NCBI GenBank assembly: GCA_034435435.1
Contig: DAOTXN010000042.1
Location: 1-9,992, forward strand
Direction: 5' to 3'
DNA from: DAOTXN01 sp034435435
GTDB taxonomy: Bacteria; Chloroflexota; Anaerolineae; S140-20
DNA: 9,992 nt
Shown here: piece after piece, positions 1-8,585 of the stretch
How positions within the stretch are numbered: position 1 is the first letter of the stretch
Layout of the letters: each line of letters begins with the position of its first letter
Position numbers and translations under genes: made by a program
Notes under the pieces: generated by a model
What the model was told of the DNA's origin: nothing
The model's input: only the letters and a program-made list of their open reading frames with translations
The model's database searches: none

Positions 1-1148
<1,148 letters not shown>

Positions 1149-1254
1149 TACTTTTAACGACGATTGTCGTTAGAGTTTGACGTATCTCCGAGGTTCATTG
1201 AACCTTCCTGTCACTCTTGAATTGTTAAGGTACCTTTCCTTCAGAGCGGGCGGC
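1149..1254 (-). other. rRNA operon leader (transcribed spacer upstream of 16S)
   Basis: About 100 nt between the proximal rRNA promoter and the mature 16S 5' end, with no coding potential. It holds a perfect 7-bp stem with a 4-nt loop (1155-1172, TAACGAC/GTCGTTA) just upstream of the 16S start, and the near-palindrome GGTTCATTGAACC at 1193-1205. These are plausible parts of the precursor-processing structure. The partner strand for a long RNase III stem would lie beyond the 16S 3' end, outside the window, so that role is inference. Confidence 0.6.
1221..1234 (-). promoter_or_regulatory. boxA-like antitermination element in the rRNA leader
   Basis: On the minus strand the leader reads CCTTAACAAT, one base different from the core CTTTAACAAT of the E. 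coli rrn boxA. It lies after the proximal promoter and about 75 nt before the 16S 5' end, the expected position for the NusB/NusE-dependent antitermination signal of rRNA operons. No clear boxB hairpin was identified beside it. The call rests on sequence and position only. Confidence 0.5.
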
Positions 1255-1283
1255 ATTATAGCATAGCCCCCCAAACCTGTCAA
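1255..1283 (-). promoter_or_regulatory. rRNA promoter, proximal, perfect sigma70 consensus
   Basis: On the minus strand: TTGACA (1278-1283), a 17-bp spacer, then TATAAT (1255-1260). Both hexamers match the consensus exactly at ideal spacing. Transcription would start near 1248, giving a leader of about 100 nt. The bases after the -10 read GCCGCCC. Such a GC-rich discriminator is typical of promoters under stringent (ppGpp) control, so growth-rate regulation is a reasonable inference. Confidence 0.93.
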
Positions 1284-1352
1284 GGGCGAAAAAGAACCGA
1301 TGCGTCTGCACCGGTGACTTTGATGTTCCGCTCTATGGATTTGTTCAATCTT

Positions 1353-1369
1353 CCTGCTCATTTAGCAGG
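1353..1369 (-). other. small hairpin between the two rRNA promoters
   Basis: CCTGCT and AGCAGG pair as a 6-bp stem around a 5-nt loop. It would be present only in transcripts from the distal promoter. No U-tract follows it on the minus strand, so it is not a convincing terminator. Role unknown. Confidence 0.35.
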
Positions 1370-1395
1370 CGAGATCACCCGATTGGGTATCCTCG

Positions 1396-1424
1396 ATTAT
1401 AACAGAGCCTGTTCGGCTTGTCAA
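1396..1424 (-). promoter_or_regulatory. rRNA promoter, distal, perfect sigma70 consensus
   Basis: On the minus strand: TTGACA (1419-1424), a 17-bp spacer, then TATAAT (1396-1401), with start expected near 1389. The -35 is preceded by CGCCC, exactly as in the proximal promoter, so the two promoters may have arisen by duplication. An eight-base A-tract on the minus strand at about 1446-1453, some 22 bp upstream of the -35, could act as an UP element. The promoter begins 39 bp after the recR stop codon. Confidence 0.93.
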
Positions 1425-1462
1425 GGGCGATAGCATGATCTTGCGTTTTTTTTAAGGTTGGT

Positions 1463-2071
1463 TCACAGCTCTCGCCGGCCCTCCAACGCACGTATCAGCG
1501 TGATCTCGTCCGCATATTCCAAATCGCCGCCCACCGGCAAACCCCGCGCCAGACGTGTCACCCGTGTCGGGTATGGCGCCAATTTCTTGCGCACAAATGC
1601 AGCCGTGTTCTCCCCCTCCAAGCTGGGATTGGTAGCCAGAATAATCTCTTCCACTCCGCCATCGGCCACGCGCATCACCAACTCGCGAATCTTGAGATCG
1701 TCCGGGCCGATCCCCTCCATCGGCGAGATCGCGCCATGCAACACGTGATACAATCCTTTGAATTGCCGCGTGCGCTCGATGGCCAACACATCCAACGGTT
1801 CCTCCACGACACAAATCACGCGCCGGTCGCGCTCCTCGCTCTGGCAAATCCCACACGGCGACACCTCGGTAATATGAAAACACGTCTCGCAAAAGCCAAT
1901 CCGCGCTTTGAGATCGCGCAATGCATCAGCCAATGCACTGGCCTGTTCGCTCGAAGCGCGCAACAAAAAGAACGTCAACCGCGACGCCGTCTTGGGGCCA
2001 ATACCCGGTAAACGTGAAAATTCGTCGATCAACCGCGTGACCGGTTCGGGGATCGTCTGTATGGGCTGCAC
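1463..2071 (-). CDS. recR: Recombination mediator protein RecR
   Basis: A 202-residue protein of the normal RecR length. RecR works with RecO (and RecF) to load RecA on single-stranded gaps during recombinational repair, acting as a ring-shaped DNA clamp in the cytoplasm. Visible in order: the helix-hairpin-helix LPGIGPKTASRL (residues 21-32); a four-cysteine zinc finger (Cys60, Cys63, Cys72, Cys75); a TOPRIM domain starting VICVVEEPLDVLAIE (about 84-98) with the conserved acidic pair; and the C-terminal signature GLPVGGDLEYADE followed by ALEGRR. The ATG lies 3 bp after the ebfC stop, so the two are surely cotranscribed and perhaps translationally coupled. No hairpin terminator follows before the rRNA promoters. 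All key residues are present and nothing suggests decay. Confidence 0.97.
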   Translation of the reverse strand: MQPIQTIPEPVTRLIDEFSRLPGIGPKTASRLTFFLLRASSEQASALADALRDLKARIGFCETCFHITEVSPCGICQSEERDRRVICVVEEPLDVLAIERTRQFKGLYHVLHGAISPMEGIGPDDLKIRELVMRVADGGVEEIILATNPSLEGENTAAFVRKKLAPYPTRVTRLARGLPVGGDLEYADEITLIRALEGRREL

Positions 2072-2074
2072 GAC

Positions 2075-2437
2075 CTACCCCAGTCCCAACCCCGGCGGCA
2101 AACCCAACCCGCCGGTCAACGCGCCCAGCCGCTCAGCGGCCAGCGCCTGCGAGCGCTCAATCGCCTCGTTGACCGCCGCGACGATCAGGTCTTGCAGCAT
2201 CTCTACGTCTTCAGGATCCACCACGTCCGGGGAGATCTTGACTGCCGTCAAACGCTGATGACCGGTGATCGTCACTTCGATGGCCCCGCCGCCCGCCGTC
2301 ACCGTTACGGTCTCGTCGGCCAGCGCGTCCTGCGTTTTGACCATCTCTTCTTGCAGCTTTTGGATCTGCTGCATCATACCGCCCAATTGACCTCCCGCCG
2401 GAAGCCCAAAGCCTCTTTGTTTGTTTCTTTTTGTCAT
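2075..2437 (-). CDS. ebfC: YbaB/EbfC family nucleoid-associated DNA-binding protein
   Basis: A 120-residue protein of the YbaB/EbfC family, which forms tweezer-like dimers that bind DNA and influence nucleoid structure. Visible: a Gly-rich start; the N-terminal helix with GGMMQQIQKLQEEMVKTQD (about residues 19-37); a central beta-sheet region with VTVTAGGGAIEVTITG, the family core; and a C-terminal helix VAAVNEAIERSQALAAERLG. The last residues are a Gly/Leu/Pro-rich tail, common in the family. It sits between dnaX (15 bp upstream) and recR (3 bp downstream), the conserved dnaX-ybaB-recR order of many bacteria, which supports the call. The precise cellular role of the family is not settled. 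Confidence 0.95.
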   Translation of the reverse strand: MTKRNKQRGFGLPAGGQLGGMMQQIQKLQEEMVKTQDALADETVTVTAGGGAIEVTITGHQRLTAVKISPDVVDPEDVEMLQDLIVAAVNEAIERSQALAAERLGALTGGLGLPPGLGLG

Positions 2438-2452
2438 TTGTCTCTCCCTTCT

Positions 2453-4024
2453 TCAGTCAATGGCTCTGACCTCGGCTCCCAGCTTTTTCATCGCCTGGAC
2501 TACCGGATCGTCGGCCAGCGCGTCTCGCTGTGCTTTCTGCTCAGGCGCTTTTCCCAATTGAAACGCGACCTGAACCTGCTGCCCCAAAACCTGGCTCAAC
2601 ACCTCTTCGACCAAACGTTTGTTTCGCGTCTCGCTCAATTTACTGCGGGCAAATTCGTGCTCCACATTCACGCCTATGGCCCCGGCCTCTGCCGCGACCG
2701 GATGCGCCGAGTTTAACAAGGCCTGAATTTGCGAGGAACGCGCCCGCATAGCCATCAACACCTGGGGCCACTGGCGCTCCACCAGCGCCACGCTTAATCG
2801 TGCTGAAGGCGCCGGCTCGCGCTCCGGCGGAACCGCTTCAAGCGGCCCAGACTTTTGTTCCTCACCGGCCGGCGCCGCTTTCACAGGCGCGCCAGGGGGC
2901 GTTGCCTTTTCCGCCGCCGCCAGCGAGCCGCCTCCCTGCCCGTCAGATGCAAAAATCGCCTCGATCAGCGCCAGCTCTAGCGGCAGTTGCGGCTGCCAGC
3001 CCTCGCGCAGCTCACTCTCGGCTTGGTTGAAACGTTTGATCGCTTCCACCAACGCCGCCGCGCCCATACGCCCGGCTTGGGAGCGCATCTGCTCCAACAT
3101 CTCGGCCCCCAAGTCGAGCAACGCCTCGCCATTCAACTGGATCAGCAGCATCCCCCGCAAGTGATCCACGATTTGGCGCGTGAGCTGGCGCAGGTCGGCC
3201 CCCCGATCCACGCCTTTATGGATCAAGTCCAAACCAGAGGGGATGTCCCGCGCCGTCAGGGCCTCGACCAATCCCACCACCAACTCAGCATCAACCGTCC
3301 CCAGCGTCGCCTGCACCTGTTCCAGCGTGACCCGACTTGCACCCGCCGTAGCCAGTTGGTCTAGCAAGCTAATCGCGTCACGCAAGCTCCCGGTTGCCGC
3401 CCGCGCAATCAACGCTAACGCTCCTGGCTCGGCCTGCCACCCCTCCCGCCCGGCCAGTTGCTCCAAATGTTGGACGATCTGGCGCAATGGGATACGCCGA
3501 AAATCGAAACGCTGGCAACGCGAAAGGATCGTCGCGGGGACCTTGTGCAGCTCGGTCGTGGCCAACACAAAAATCGCGTGATCGGGCGGTTCCTCGATCG
3601 TCTTGAGCAACGCATCAAAGGCATTGCCCGAAAAGCGGTGCACCTCGTCAATGATATAAACCTTGTAACGCCCCTCGTTGGGTCGAAAGCCGATCTTGTC
3701 TCGCAGTTCCCGCACGTCGTCCACGCCGGTGTGCGAGGCAGCGTCAATCTCGATCAGGTCAATAAAGCGCCCCTCGGCTACCGCCCGGCAGACCGCGCAA
3801 CGGTTGCAGGGCCGCTCGGCCAGCTCTTCGGCCAGGCAATTCACCGCTTTGGCCAGCAAGCGAGCCATGGTCGTCTTGCCGGTGCCGCGCAGTCCAGAAA
3901 AAAGATAGGCGTGCCCCACCCGTCCAGCAGCCAAGGCATTACGCAACGTCTGCGTCACGTGCTCCTGGCCGACGATCTCGTCAAAGATTTGCGGTCGCCA
4001 CTTGCGATAAAGAGCCTGCGACAT
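2453..4024 (-). CDS. dnaX: DNA polymerase III subunit gamma/tau (DnaX)
   Basis: A 523-residue AAA+ ATPase of the clamp loader that places the beta sliding clamp on primed DNA. Visible in order: the N-terminal signature YRKWRPQIFDEIVGQEHV; Walker A GLRGTGKTT (residues 44-52); a zinc-binding module with Cys63, Cys73, Cys76 and Cys79; Walker B with DEVH (126-129); the sensor-1 region with TTELHKVPATILSRC and the SRC arginine-finger motif (168-170); lid and domain III helices to about residue 370; a Pro/Ala/Glu-rich linker (about 370-410); then a folded C-terminal domain starting near VERQWPQVL and ending in the usual DDPVVQAM-type tail. No strong slippery sequence for a programmed frameshift is seen, so a separate short gamma form is not predicted. 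AAAGGA 11 nt before the ATG is the likely ribosome-binding site. First gene of the dnaX-ebfC-recR operon. Confidence 0.97.
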   Translation of the reverse strand: MSQALYRKWRPQIFDEIVGQEHVTQTLRNALAAGRVGHAYLFSGLRGTGKTTMARLLAKAVNCLAEELAERPCNRCAVCRAVAEGRFIDLIEIDAASHTGVDDVRELRDKIGFRPNEGRYKVYIIDEVHRFSGNAFDALLKTIEEPPDHAIFVLATTELHKVPATILSRCQRFDFRRIPLRQIVQHLEQLAGREGWQAEPGALALIARAATGSLRDAISLLDQLATAGASRVTLEQVQATLGTVDAELVVGLVEALTARDIPSGLDLIHKGVDRGADLRQLTRQIVDHLRGMLLIQLNGEALLDLGAEMLEQMRSQAGRMGAAALVEAIKRFNQAESELREGWQPQLPLELALIEAIFASDGQGGGSLAAAEKATPPGAPVKAAPAGEEQKSGPLEAVPPEREPAPSARLSVALVERQWPQVLMAMRARSSQIQALLNSAHPVAAEAGAIGVNVEHEFARSKLSETRNKRLVEEVLSQVLGQQVQVAFQLGKAPEQKAQRDALADDPVVQAMKKLGAEVRAID

Positions 4025-4062
4025 TCGCTTTCGTGTCCTTTACCCTTTGGCCTTTTCGTGTT

Positions 4063-4179
4063 CTAGCAGCCTGTCGGAGAACCCTGTCATATAGGGCCTT
4101 GCGCCCGTTTTTGGCTCGTTTTGCGCCCATGTTGGACGCCCACAAGGGGCTAAATGACGTCTCTCCGACAGGCTGCTAG
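4063..4179. mobile_element. 117-bp MITE-like element with perfect 18-bp terminal inverted repeats
   Basis: CTAGCAGCCTGTCGGAGA at 4063-4080 is repeated perfectly inverted at 4162-4179. The 81-bp interior has no coding capacity and carries a short direct repeat (GCGCCCG/GCGCCCA, about 4102 and 4123). The outermost CTAG is itself palindromic, so it is either part of the inverted repeat or a 4-bp target duplication around 14-bp ends. Perfect long ends with a short non-coding core fit a non-autonomous transposable element mobilised by a transposase elsewhere in the genome. The family is not assigned. The element lies between dnaX and tatA, 38 bp upstream of the dnaX start codon. A simple regulatory hairpin is the alternative. 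Confidence 0.72.
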
Positions 4180-4206
4180 TTTAGCACGCCTGAGCGAATC
4201 GGGCAA
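4178..4206 (-). promoter_or_regulatory. Candidate dnaX-ebfC-recR operon promoter
   Basis: On the minus strand: TTGCCC (4201-4206), a 17-bp spacer, then TAAACT (4178-4183), with TGC directly before it, so an extended -10. Both hexamers match 4 of 6 consensus bases. The -10 overlaps the last two bases of the MITE-like element, and the transcript would begin near 4171, inside its inverted repeat. The dnaX 5' leader would then carry almost the whole element as a hairpin. Prediction from sequence only. Confidence 0.5.
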
Positions 4207-4207
4207 G

Positions 4208-4236
4208 TTGTGAGCCAGCCTATTCTGTGCTATAAT
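4208..4236 (+). promoter_or_regulatory. tatA promoter (extended -10)
   Basis: TTGTGA (4208-4213), a 17-bp spacer, then a perfect TATAAT (4231-4236) preceded by TGC, the extended -10 motif. Transcription should start near 4243, about 48 nt before the tatA start codon. Its -35 is 1 bp from the -35 of the divergent dnaX promoter, so the two RNA polymerase sites would compete. Confidence 0.8.
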
Positions 4237-4290
4237 GCTACTATAACACGTACCGATCCAAACAGGGTCGATGAGAGGAGAAAGAGAGCA

Positions 4291-4470
4291 ATGCGTATTG
4301 CGGGTTTAGGCACACCGGAACTCATTATCATCCTCGTCATTGTCCTGCTGATCTTTGGCGTGGGTCGCGTCTCCCGAATCGGCCGCGAACTCGGCCAAGG
4401 CATCCGCGAATTCCGCAAAGGGCTATCAGAAGGAACCGAAGACCAAGACAAGGAAAAAGACGAGTCCTGA
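4291..4470 (+). CDS. tatA: Sec-independent translocase subunit TatA/TatE
   Basis: A 59-residue TatA-family protein, the pore-forming subunit of the twin-arginine pathway that exports folded proteins across the cytoplasmic membrane. Visible: a short periplasmic start with the family motif GTPELIIIL; one membrane helix (about residues 9-24, ending LLIFGVG); the hinge and amphipathic helix with RIGRELGQGIREFRKG; and a short charged, Lys/Glu/Asp-rich tail. The usual hinge proline (LP) is Ser here (VSRIG). The start at 4291 is chosen over an in-frame upstream ATG because GAGAGGAGAAAG lies 5-15 nt before it, and the upstream start would put residues with no family counterpart before the helix and would overlap the promoter. 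tatB and tatC are not in the window. Confidence 0.93.
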   Translation: MRIAGLGTPELIIILVIVLLIFGVGRVSRIGRELGQGIREFRKGLSEGTEDQDKEKDES

Positions 4471-4493
4471 CAATCATATTCCTCCGCACCCAG

Positions 4494-4523
4494 AACGGCC
4501 ATCCACGCCATCGGATGGCCGTT
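4494..4523 (+). terminator. Hairpin terminator after tatA
   Basis: A perfect 11-bp stem (AACGGCCATCC with GGATGGCCGTT) around an 8-nt loop, starting 23 nt after the tatA stop codon and followed by a T-rich stretch (GTTCTT). The T-tract is interrupted, so termination may be incomplete. The downstream lipoprotein gene begins 28 nt later and may get some read-through. Confidence 0.6.
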
Positions 4524-4551
4524 GTTCTTGCCCTTCCTGTGGAGACAGCTT

Positions 4552-7500
4552 ATGCAGCGGCGAAAACTTTGGCTGGTCAGCTTGACACTGGTGTGGAGCG
4601 CAACGCTCGCCGCCTGTCGCTCATCTCCCCCAGCGCCAGCGCCGACCACCACACCCCTTGCGCCAACCGTTTTCCCAGACGCGCCATCCACGCCGAGCGC
4701 GACCGCCCCCCTCCAGACGCCTACACCCGCCCCACCCACGCCTACACCCACCCCGCCCTGGCCCGACCGTTGGGAACCGGTCGGCGGCCCGCCGGGTGGA
4801 TTCATCTGGGCCGTCGCCATCGACCCAACCGCTCCTGACACGCTCTACGCCGCCGGAGCAGGAGGCGCAGTATACTCTTCGGTGGACGGCGGCGAGACGT
4901 GGATTGCCGGAGAGCGACTGGCGCCGCCCAACTGCCCTTCCACCGCGCTCATTGCCGACGCCAATACCCTCTTTACCGCCAATTCCTGTGGCGGCGTCTT
5001 TCAATCCCTCGATGGCGGCCAGAACTGGGTCCATGCCGACGACAGCATCACTGCCACGGTCACGCTGCTCGCCGCGTCGCCCCATGCCCCAGGTTTATAC
5101 CTGGCTGCCACAGAATCCGGTCAGATCTATCGCAGCGTAGACGGCGCGACCGGTTGGGAACTCATCAACGCGGGTCTGCCGGATGCGCCCATCAATGGGC
5201 TAGACATCTCCGGTCCCGACACCTACTGGGCCACGACAGACACATTATATCGTTACACCAACGGGCAATGGTCCCCTGTAGCCTTTGGACAACCCGAGGG
5301 AACTGCTACGACCGGCTTACTGGTTGCCCCAGGAGAACCGAGCCTGATTTTCGTGACCCTGACCCGCATCACCGCCCCGCCTGACGTAGCTACCCTCTAC
5401 CGTTCGAGCGACGCCGGCGCGACGTGGGCCGCCCTGCCCGTGACCGACACACCCCATCTGTTAGGCATCCACCCGGCCACCGGCGTGCTCTATGCCGCCG
5501 ACGGGCGCACACTGCTCACCTCTCCCGATGCTGGCGAGACATGGTCCCATTCAGAGTTGCCTTTTGCCCTCAATGAGCAAAGCGCTATCGCCGTACACCC
5601 AACCGACGCGCAAGTGCTCTACCTGCCCTTGGCCGACGGCGTGGCAAAAAGCGAGGATGGCGGCCAATCCTGGCGCACGCTGACCACCGGGCTAGGCAAT
5701 ACCGCCGTGGCTCACATCGTTCCGCATCCCGACGACCCGGCTGCTCTGTACGCCGCTTCCCAGACCGGCGTGTTCCGCTCCGCCGACCACGGCGATACCT
5801 GGTCCCGACTTGACGGCCCCACCGCAGGCACTGCAGACCTGATCATCGTCCCATCACAACCCAATACACTCTATCGCGTCACCGACGATGTCCAAATTCT
5901 GCGCTCGGATGACAGCGGCGCAACGTGGACCGCGCCCTGGCCCACGCTCCGCTTCAGCACTGTTGACCTGCTGGCCGCCGCGCCCTCCGTCTCGCAGACC
6001 CTCTATGCTCACCGCAGCGCCGCCGGTCTCTTTCGCAGCGCCGACGGCGGCGACACCTGGCGCTTTCTCGGCGTTCCGGGCACAGAATACATCGGTGCCC
6101 TCGCCGTGCGCCCCGACAACCCCGACTTTATCCTCATGGGCGACGCCGCCGGCCGCATTTTGCGCAGCTCCGATGGAGGAATCACCTGGGACGCCGTGTT
6201 AGAAACGCCCGCCGCCGTCACCTCCATCGTTTTTGACGCACGTGTACAGCCCTATTTTGCCCCTGGCAAGCAGCCCGCCGACCCCACCCGTCTCTACGCC
6301 GCCAGTGTCGGCCCCGAGGGTGCGCTGTGGTATAGCAACGACGCCGGCGACACGTGGAAAACCTGGAACGACGCGCTCAACTTTAGCAACGTGCGCGCTT
6401 TGGCCATCGCGCCCCACCGCCCCGGCGTCGTGTACGCAGCCGTGTGGGGCGGCGGCACGTGGCGCAGCGACGACGGCGGGGCAAGCTGGCAGCGCGTGCC
6501 CGGCGACCCGGCCTTTTCGGCCGCGGCCATCGCCATTGACCCCACCAACACCAACGTTGTCTACCTCGCCGACGAAACCACGCCCCACCTCTACCGCTCT
6601 ACGGACGATGGAAACACATGGGAGCTGCTCTTTGACGCCGGAGCCGATTACGAACGGCTGGTCGCGCTGGCCCTGGCCCCCTCGGATCCAAGCGTGCTCT
6701 ACGTCTCGGCGCTGCGAGCCGACGGATCGGGCGCGCTCTACCGTATCGACGCCGACGCGACCAGCGGCGAAAACGCCGCCGACGTGACCGGCAACCTGCC
6801 CAGCCCGCCGTCCAGCCTGGCCGTGGACCGCTACGACCCTGGCCGGCTGTTCGCCGTCGTGCCGGGCGCGGGCGTGTGGAAAACCACAGACGAAGGCGCG
6901 TCGTGGCGGCGCACGCAAAGCAGTTTGCCCGACGCCGATTTCGTCCACATCGTCATCGATCCCGTCCACGCCAACACGCTCTTTCTCACCGGCAGCCACA
7001 GCGTTGGCGACAACGCCAACGAGGTCCACGGCATCTGGAAATCCACCGACGATGGCAACACCTGGACCAAAGTGGGGGGAGAAGTTCTGGGACGAGCCAG
7101 CGGCCCCATTCGCGCCATCGCCTTTGATCCCGACAACGACCGGGTGATGTACGCCGCCGGCGACGGAGGCATCTATTTCAGCTTTGACCGGGGCGAGACC
7201 TGGGCCAACATCAACGGACGACTGCCGCTGGCCCAAATGAACGCCGTCGTCACCGACGGGCAGACGCTGTACGCCGGGAGCGCGGGCGGGGGCGTGTTCA
7301 CTGGGGCTATCCACCCCCTCATCGGCACGGCTGACTGGTCGCCGGCAAGCAACCTGGCCGCGCCAATTCACCACATCCAGCTCGCCCTCCATCCCACCGA
7401 CCCCCAAGCCCTCTTCGTCAGCGCCTACCCCGGCGGCGTGTATCAGACGACGGACGGCGGCCAATCGTGGCAAGCCCGCAACCTGGGCCTGCCGGCCTTC

Positions 7501-8568
7501 CCTGTGGACGACCCGGCGCGACAGGGTTATTATGCGCTGGCTGTCGCTCCTGCCAATCCCGGCATGCTCTACGCGGGCCTGTACGGGCAAGGCGTCTACC
7601 GCAGCGACGATGGCGGCGCAAGCTGGCGACCGATTTTTGGCGCAGCGAGCGAGCTGCGTGGGGCCAGCGTCCGGGCGCTGCTCATCCATCCGACCGATCC
7701 TGACCTGGCTTACGCGGCTACCGAGAGCGGCGTTTGGCAGACCGGCGATGGGGGGCAGAACTGGAGCGCCGTCAACGAAGGGCTGCCCATTGCTATAGCC
7801 GTGCGTTCGCTGGCGCTAACAGCCGCCGATCAACTCTACATTGGGGTTGAGGGCTATGGTGTATACACCCTGCAACCCGAGAACAACGCCTGGCGCTCTC
7901 TCGCTCCACTCGACAGCGGCGTCAACCCGACCGTGGCTCTGTTCCCTTCTCCGGATAACCCGGCGACCCTGTTCGCCGTAGCGAACCCTGGCGGCATCTT
8001 TGCCACGCATGACGGCCTTGTTTGGCGTGAGCAGAACATCGGCTTTACAGACGCCGGCGCGCCGACCTTGGCCTATCACCCCGAAAAACCCGGCGTCATT
8101 TACGCCGGGACAACCGACGGCCTCGCCCGCAGCACGGACGGCGGCGCGACGTGGCAGCCGTGGGACGTTGGTTGGTCGCCTGTGCAACGTGTGCACAGCA
8201 TCGTCCTCGACCCAACCCACCCAGACATTCTGTATGCCTGCTCGCCGCACACGGTCATGAAATCCACCGACGGCGGGGCGACCTGGTCCGAAATCACCGC
8301 CGGGCTGACGGGCCAGACCTGCCTCAACTTGCTGGTAGACCGCTTCGACCCACACATCCTCTACCTGGCGACGGCGCGAGACGGCGTGTACGTCAGCCGG
8401 GACAGCGGCGAGACGTGGGCCAGTTGGAACGAGGGATTGCGGAACCAGACCGCTGGGAGCAGCGACCGTGCGGGACAGGCGCTACAACTGTCAGCTGACG
8501 GGAGGCTGCTCTACTGGGGCAGCGCCGGGTCGGGGGTGTGGCGGAGGCCGGCGGTAGGTGCGCCATAA
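4552..8568 (+). CDS. Giant secreted lipoprotein of Asp-box (BNR/sortilin-type) beta-propeller repeats
   Basis: A 1338-residue protein. The N-terminus is a lipoprotein signal peptide: basic MQRRK, a hydrophobic core and the lipobox LAAC with lipid-carrying Cys22. A Pro/Thr/Ala-rich linker (about residues 23-70, with PTPTPTPP) spaces it from the membrane. The remainder is repeats of about 40-65 residues, each ending in an Asp-box, S/T-x-D-x-G-x-T/S-W, such as SVDGGETW, SDDGGASW and STDGGATW. I count about 23, two of them degenerate (SVDGATGW, THDGLVW), enough for three or four propellers. Blades also share phrases like DPTxPxxLYA. Such repeats occur in sialidases, VPS10/sortilins and xyloglucanases, but no catalytic module or conserved active-site set was recognised, so an enzyme name is not justified; extracellular binding or a structural role is equally possible. 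Start: ATG with GGAGA 6 nt upstream; an in-frame TTG at 4522 lies in the terminator stem. It converges on the hemerythrin gene, with 17 bp between the stops. Confidence 0.9.
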   Translation: MQRRKLWLVSLTLVWSATLAACRSSPPAPAPTTTPLAPTVFPDAPSTPSATAPLQTPTPAPPTPTPTPPWPDRWEPVGGPPGGFIWAVAIDPTAPDTLYAAGAGGAVYSSVDGGETWIAGERLAPPNCPSTALIADANTLFTANSCGGVFQSLDGGQNWVHADDSITATVTLLAASPHAPGLYLAATESGQIYRSVDGATGWELINAGLPDAPINGLDISGPDTYWATTDTLYRYTNGQWSPVAFGQPEGTATTGLLVAPGEPSLIFVTLTRITAPPDVATLYRSSDAGATWAALPVTDTPHLLGIHPATGVLYAADGRTLLTSPDAGETWSHSELPFALNEQSAIAVHPTDAQVLYLPLADGVAKSEDGGQSWRTLTTGLGNTAVAHIVPHPDDPAALYAASQTGVFRSADHGDTWSRLDGPTAGTADLIIVPSQPNTLYRVTDDVQILRSDDSGATWTAPWPTLRFSTVDLLAAAPSVSQTLYAHRSAAGLFRSADGGDTWRFLGVPGTEYIGALAVRPDNPDFILMGDAAGRILRSSDGGITWDAVLETPAAVTSIVFDARVQPYFAPGKQPADPTRLYAASVGPEGALWYSNDAGDTWKTWNDALNFSNVRALAIAPHRPGVVYAAVWGGGTWRSDDGGASWQRVPGDPAFSAAAIAIDPTNTNVVYLADETTPHLYRSTDDGNTWELLFDAGADYERLVALALAPSDPSVLYVSALRADGSGALYRIDADATSGENAADVTGNLPSPPSSLAVDRYDPGRLFAVVPGAGVWKTTDEGASWRRTQSSLPDADFVHIVIDPVHANTLFLTGSHSVGDNANEVHGIWKSTDDGNTWTKVGGEVLGRASGPIRAIAFDPDNDRVMYAAGDGGIYFSFDRGETWANINGRLPLAQMNAVVTDGQTLYAGSAGGGVFTGAIHPLIGTADWSPASNLAAPIHHIQLALHPTDPQALFVSAYPGGVYQTTDGGQSWQARNLGLPAFPVDDPARQGYYALAVAPANPGMLYAGLYGQGVYRSDDGGASWRPIFGAASELRGASVRALLIHPTDPDLAYAATESGVWQTGDGGQNWSAVNEGLPIAIAVRSLALTAADQLYIGVEGYGVYTLQPENNAWRSLAPLDSGVNPTVALFPSPDNPATLFAVANPGGIFATHDGLVWREQNIGFTDAGAPTLAYHPEKPGVIYAGTTDGLARSTDGGATWQPWDVGWSPVQRVHSIVLDPTHPDILYACSPHTVMKSTDGGATWSEITAGLTGQTCLNLLVDRFDPHILYLATARDGVYVSRDSGETWASWNEGLRNQTAGSSDRAGQALQLSADGRLLYWGSAGSGVWRRPAVGAP

Positions 8569-8585
8569 TCCTCCCGTGCAGTCGT

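Noticed and set aside
2900..2920. Possible programmed-frameshift slippery site in dnaX (GAAAAG)
   Set aside because: The A-run is only four bases and lacks the A-AAA-AAG or long poly-A pattern. The gene is full length without it.
4063..4179. The 18-bp inverted repeat as a bidirectional transcription terminator
   Set aside because: The loop is 81 nt, neither side has a T-tract, and it lies between divergent genes where no transcript needs ending.
4210..4290. Upstream ATG-like start that would give an 86-residue TatA
   Set aside because: It would begin inside the -35/-10 region of the tatA promoter, and the extra residues have no counterpart in TatA proteins.
4522..4551. In-frame TTG that would extend the lipoprotein by 10 residues
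   Set aside because: It lies inside the tatA terminator stem, has no ribosome-binding site, and spoils the basic start of the signal peptide. The ATG at 4552 has GGAGA 6 nt upstream.
6199..7689. Long open minus-strand frame (about 496 codons) opposite the lipoprotein gene
   Set aside because: It is an antisense shadow kept open by high GC and the repeated Asp-box codons. Its product has no family features and there is no start signal.
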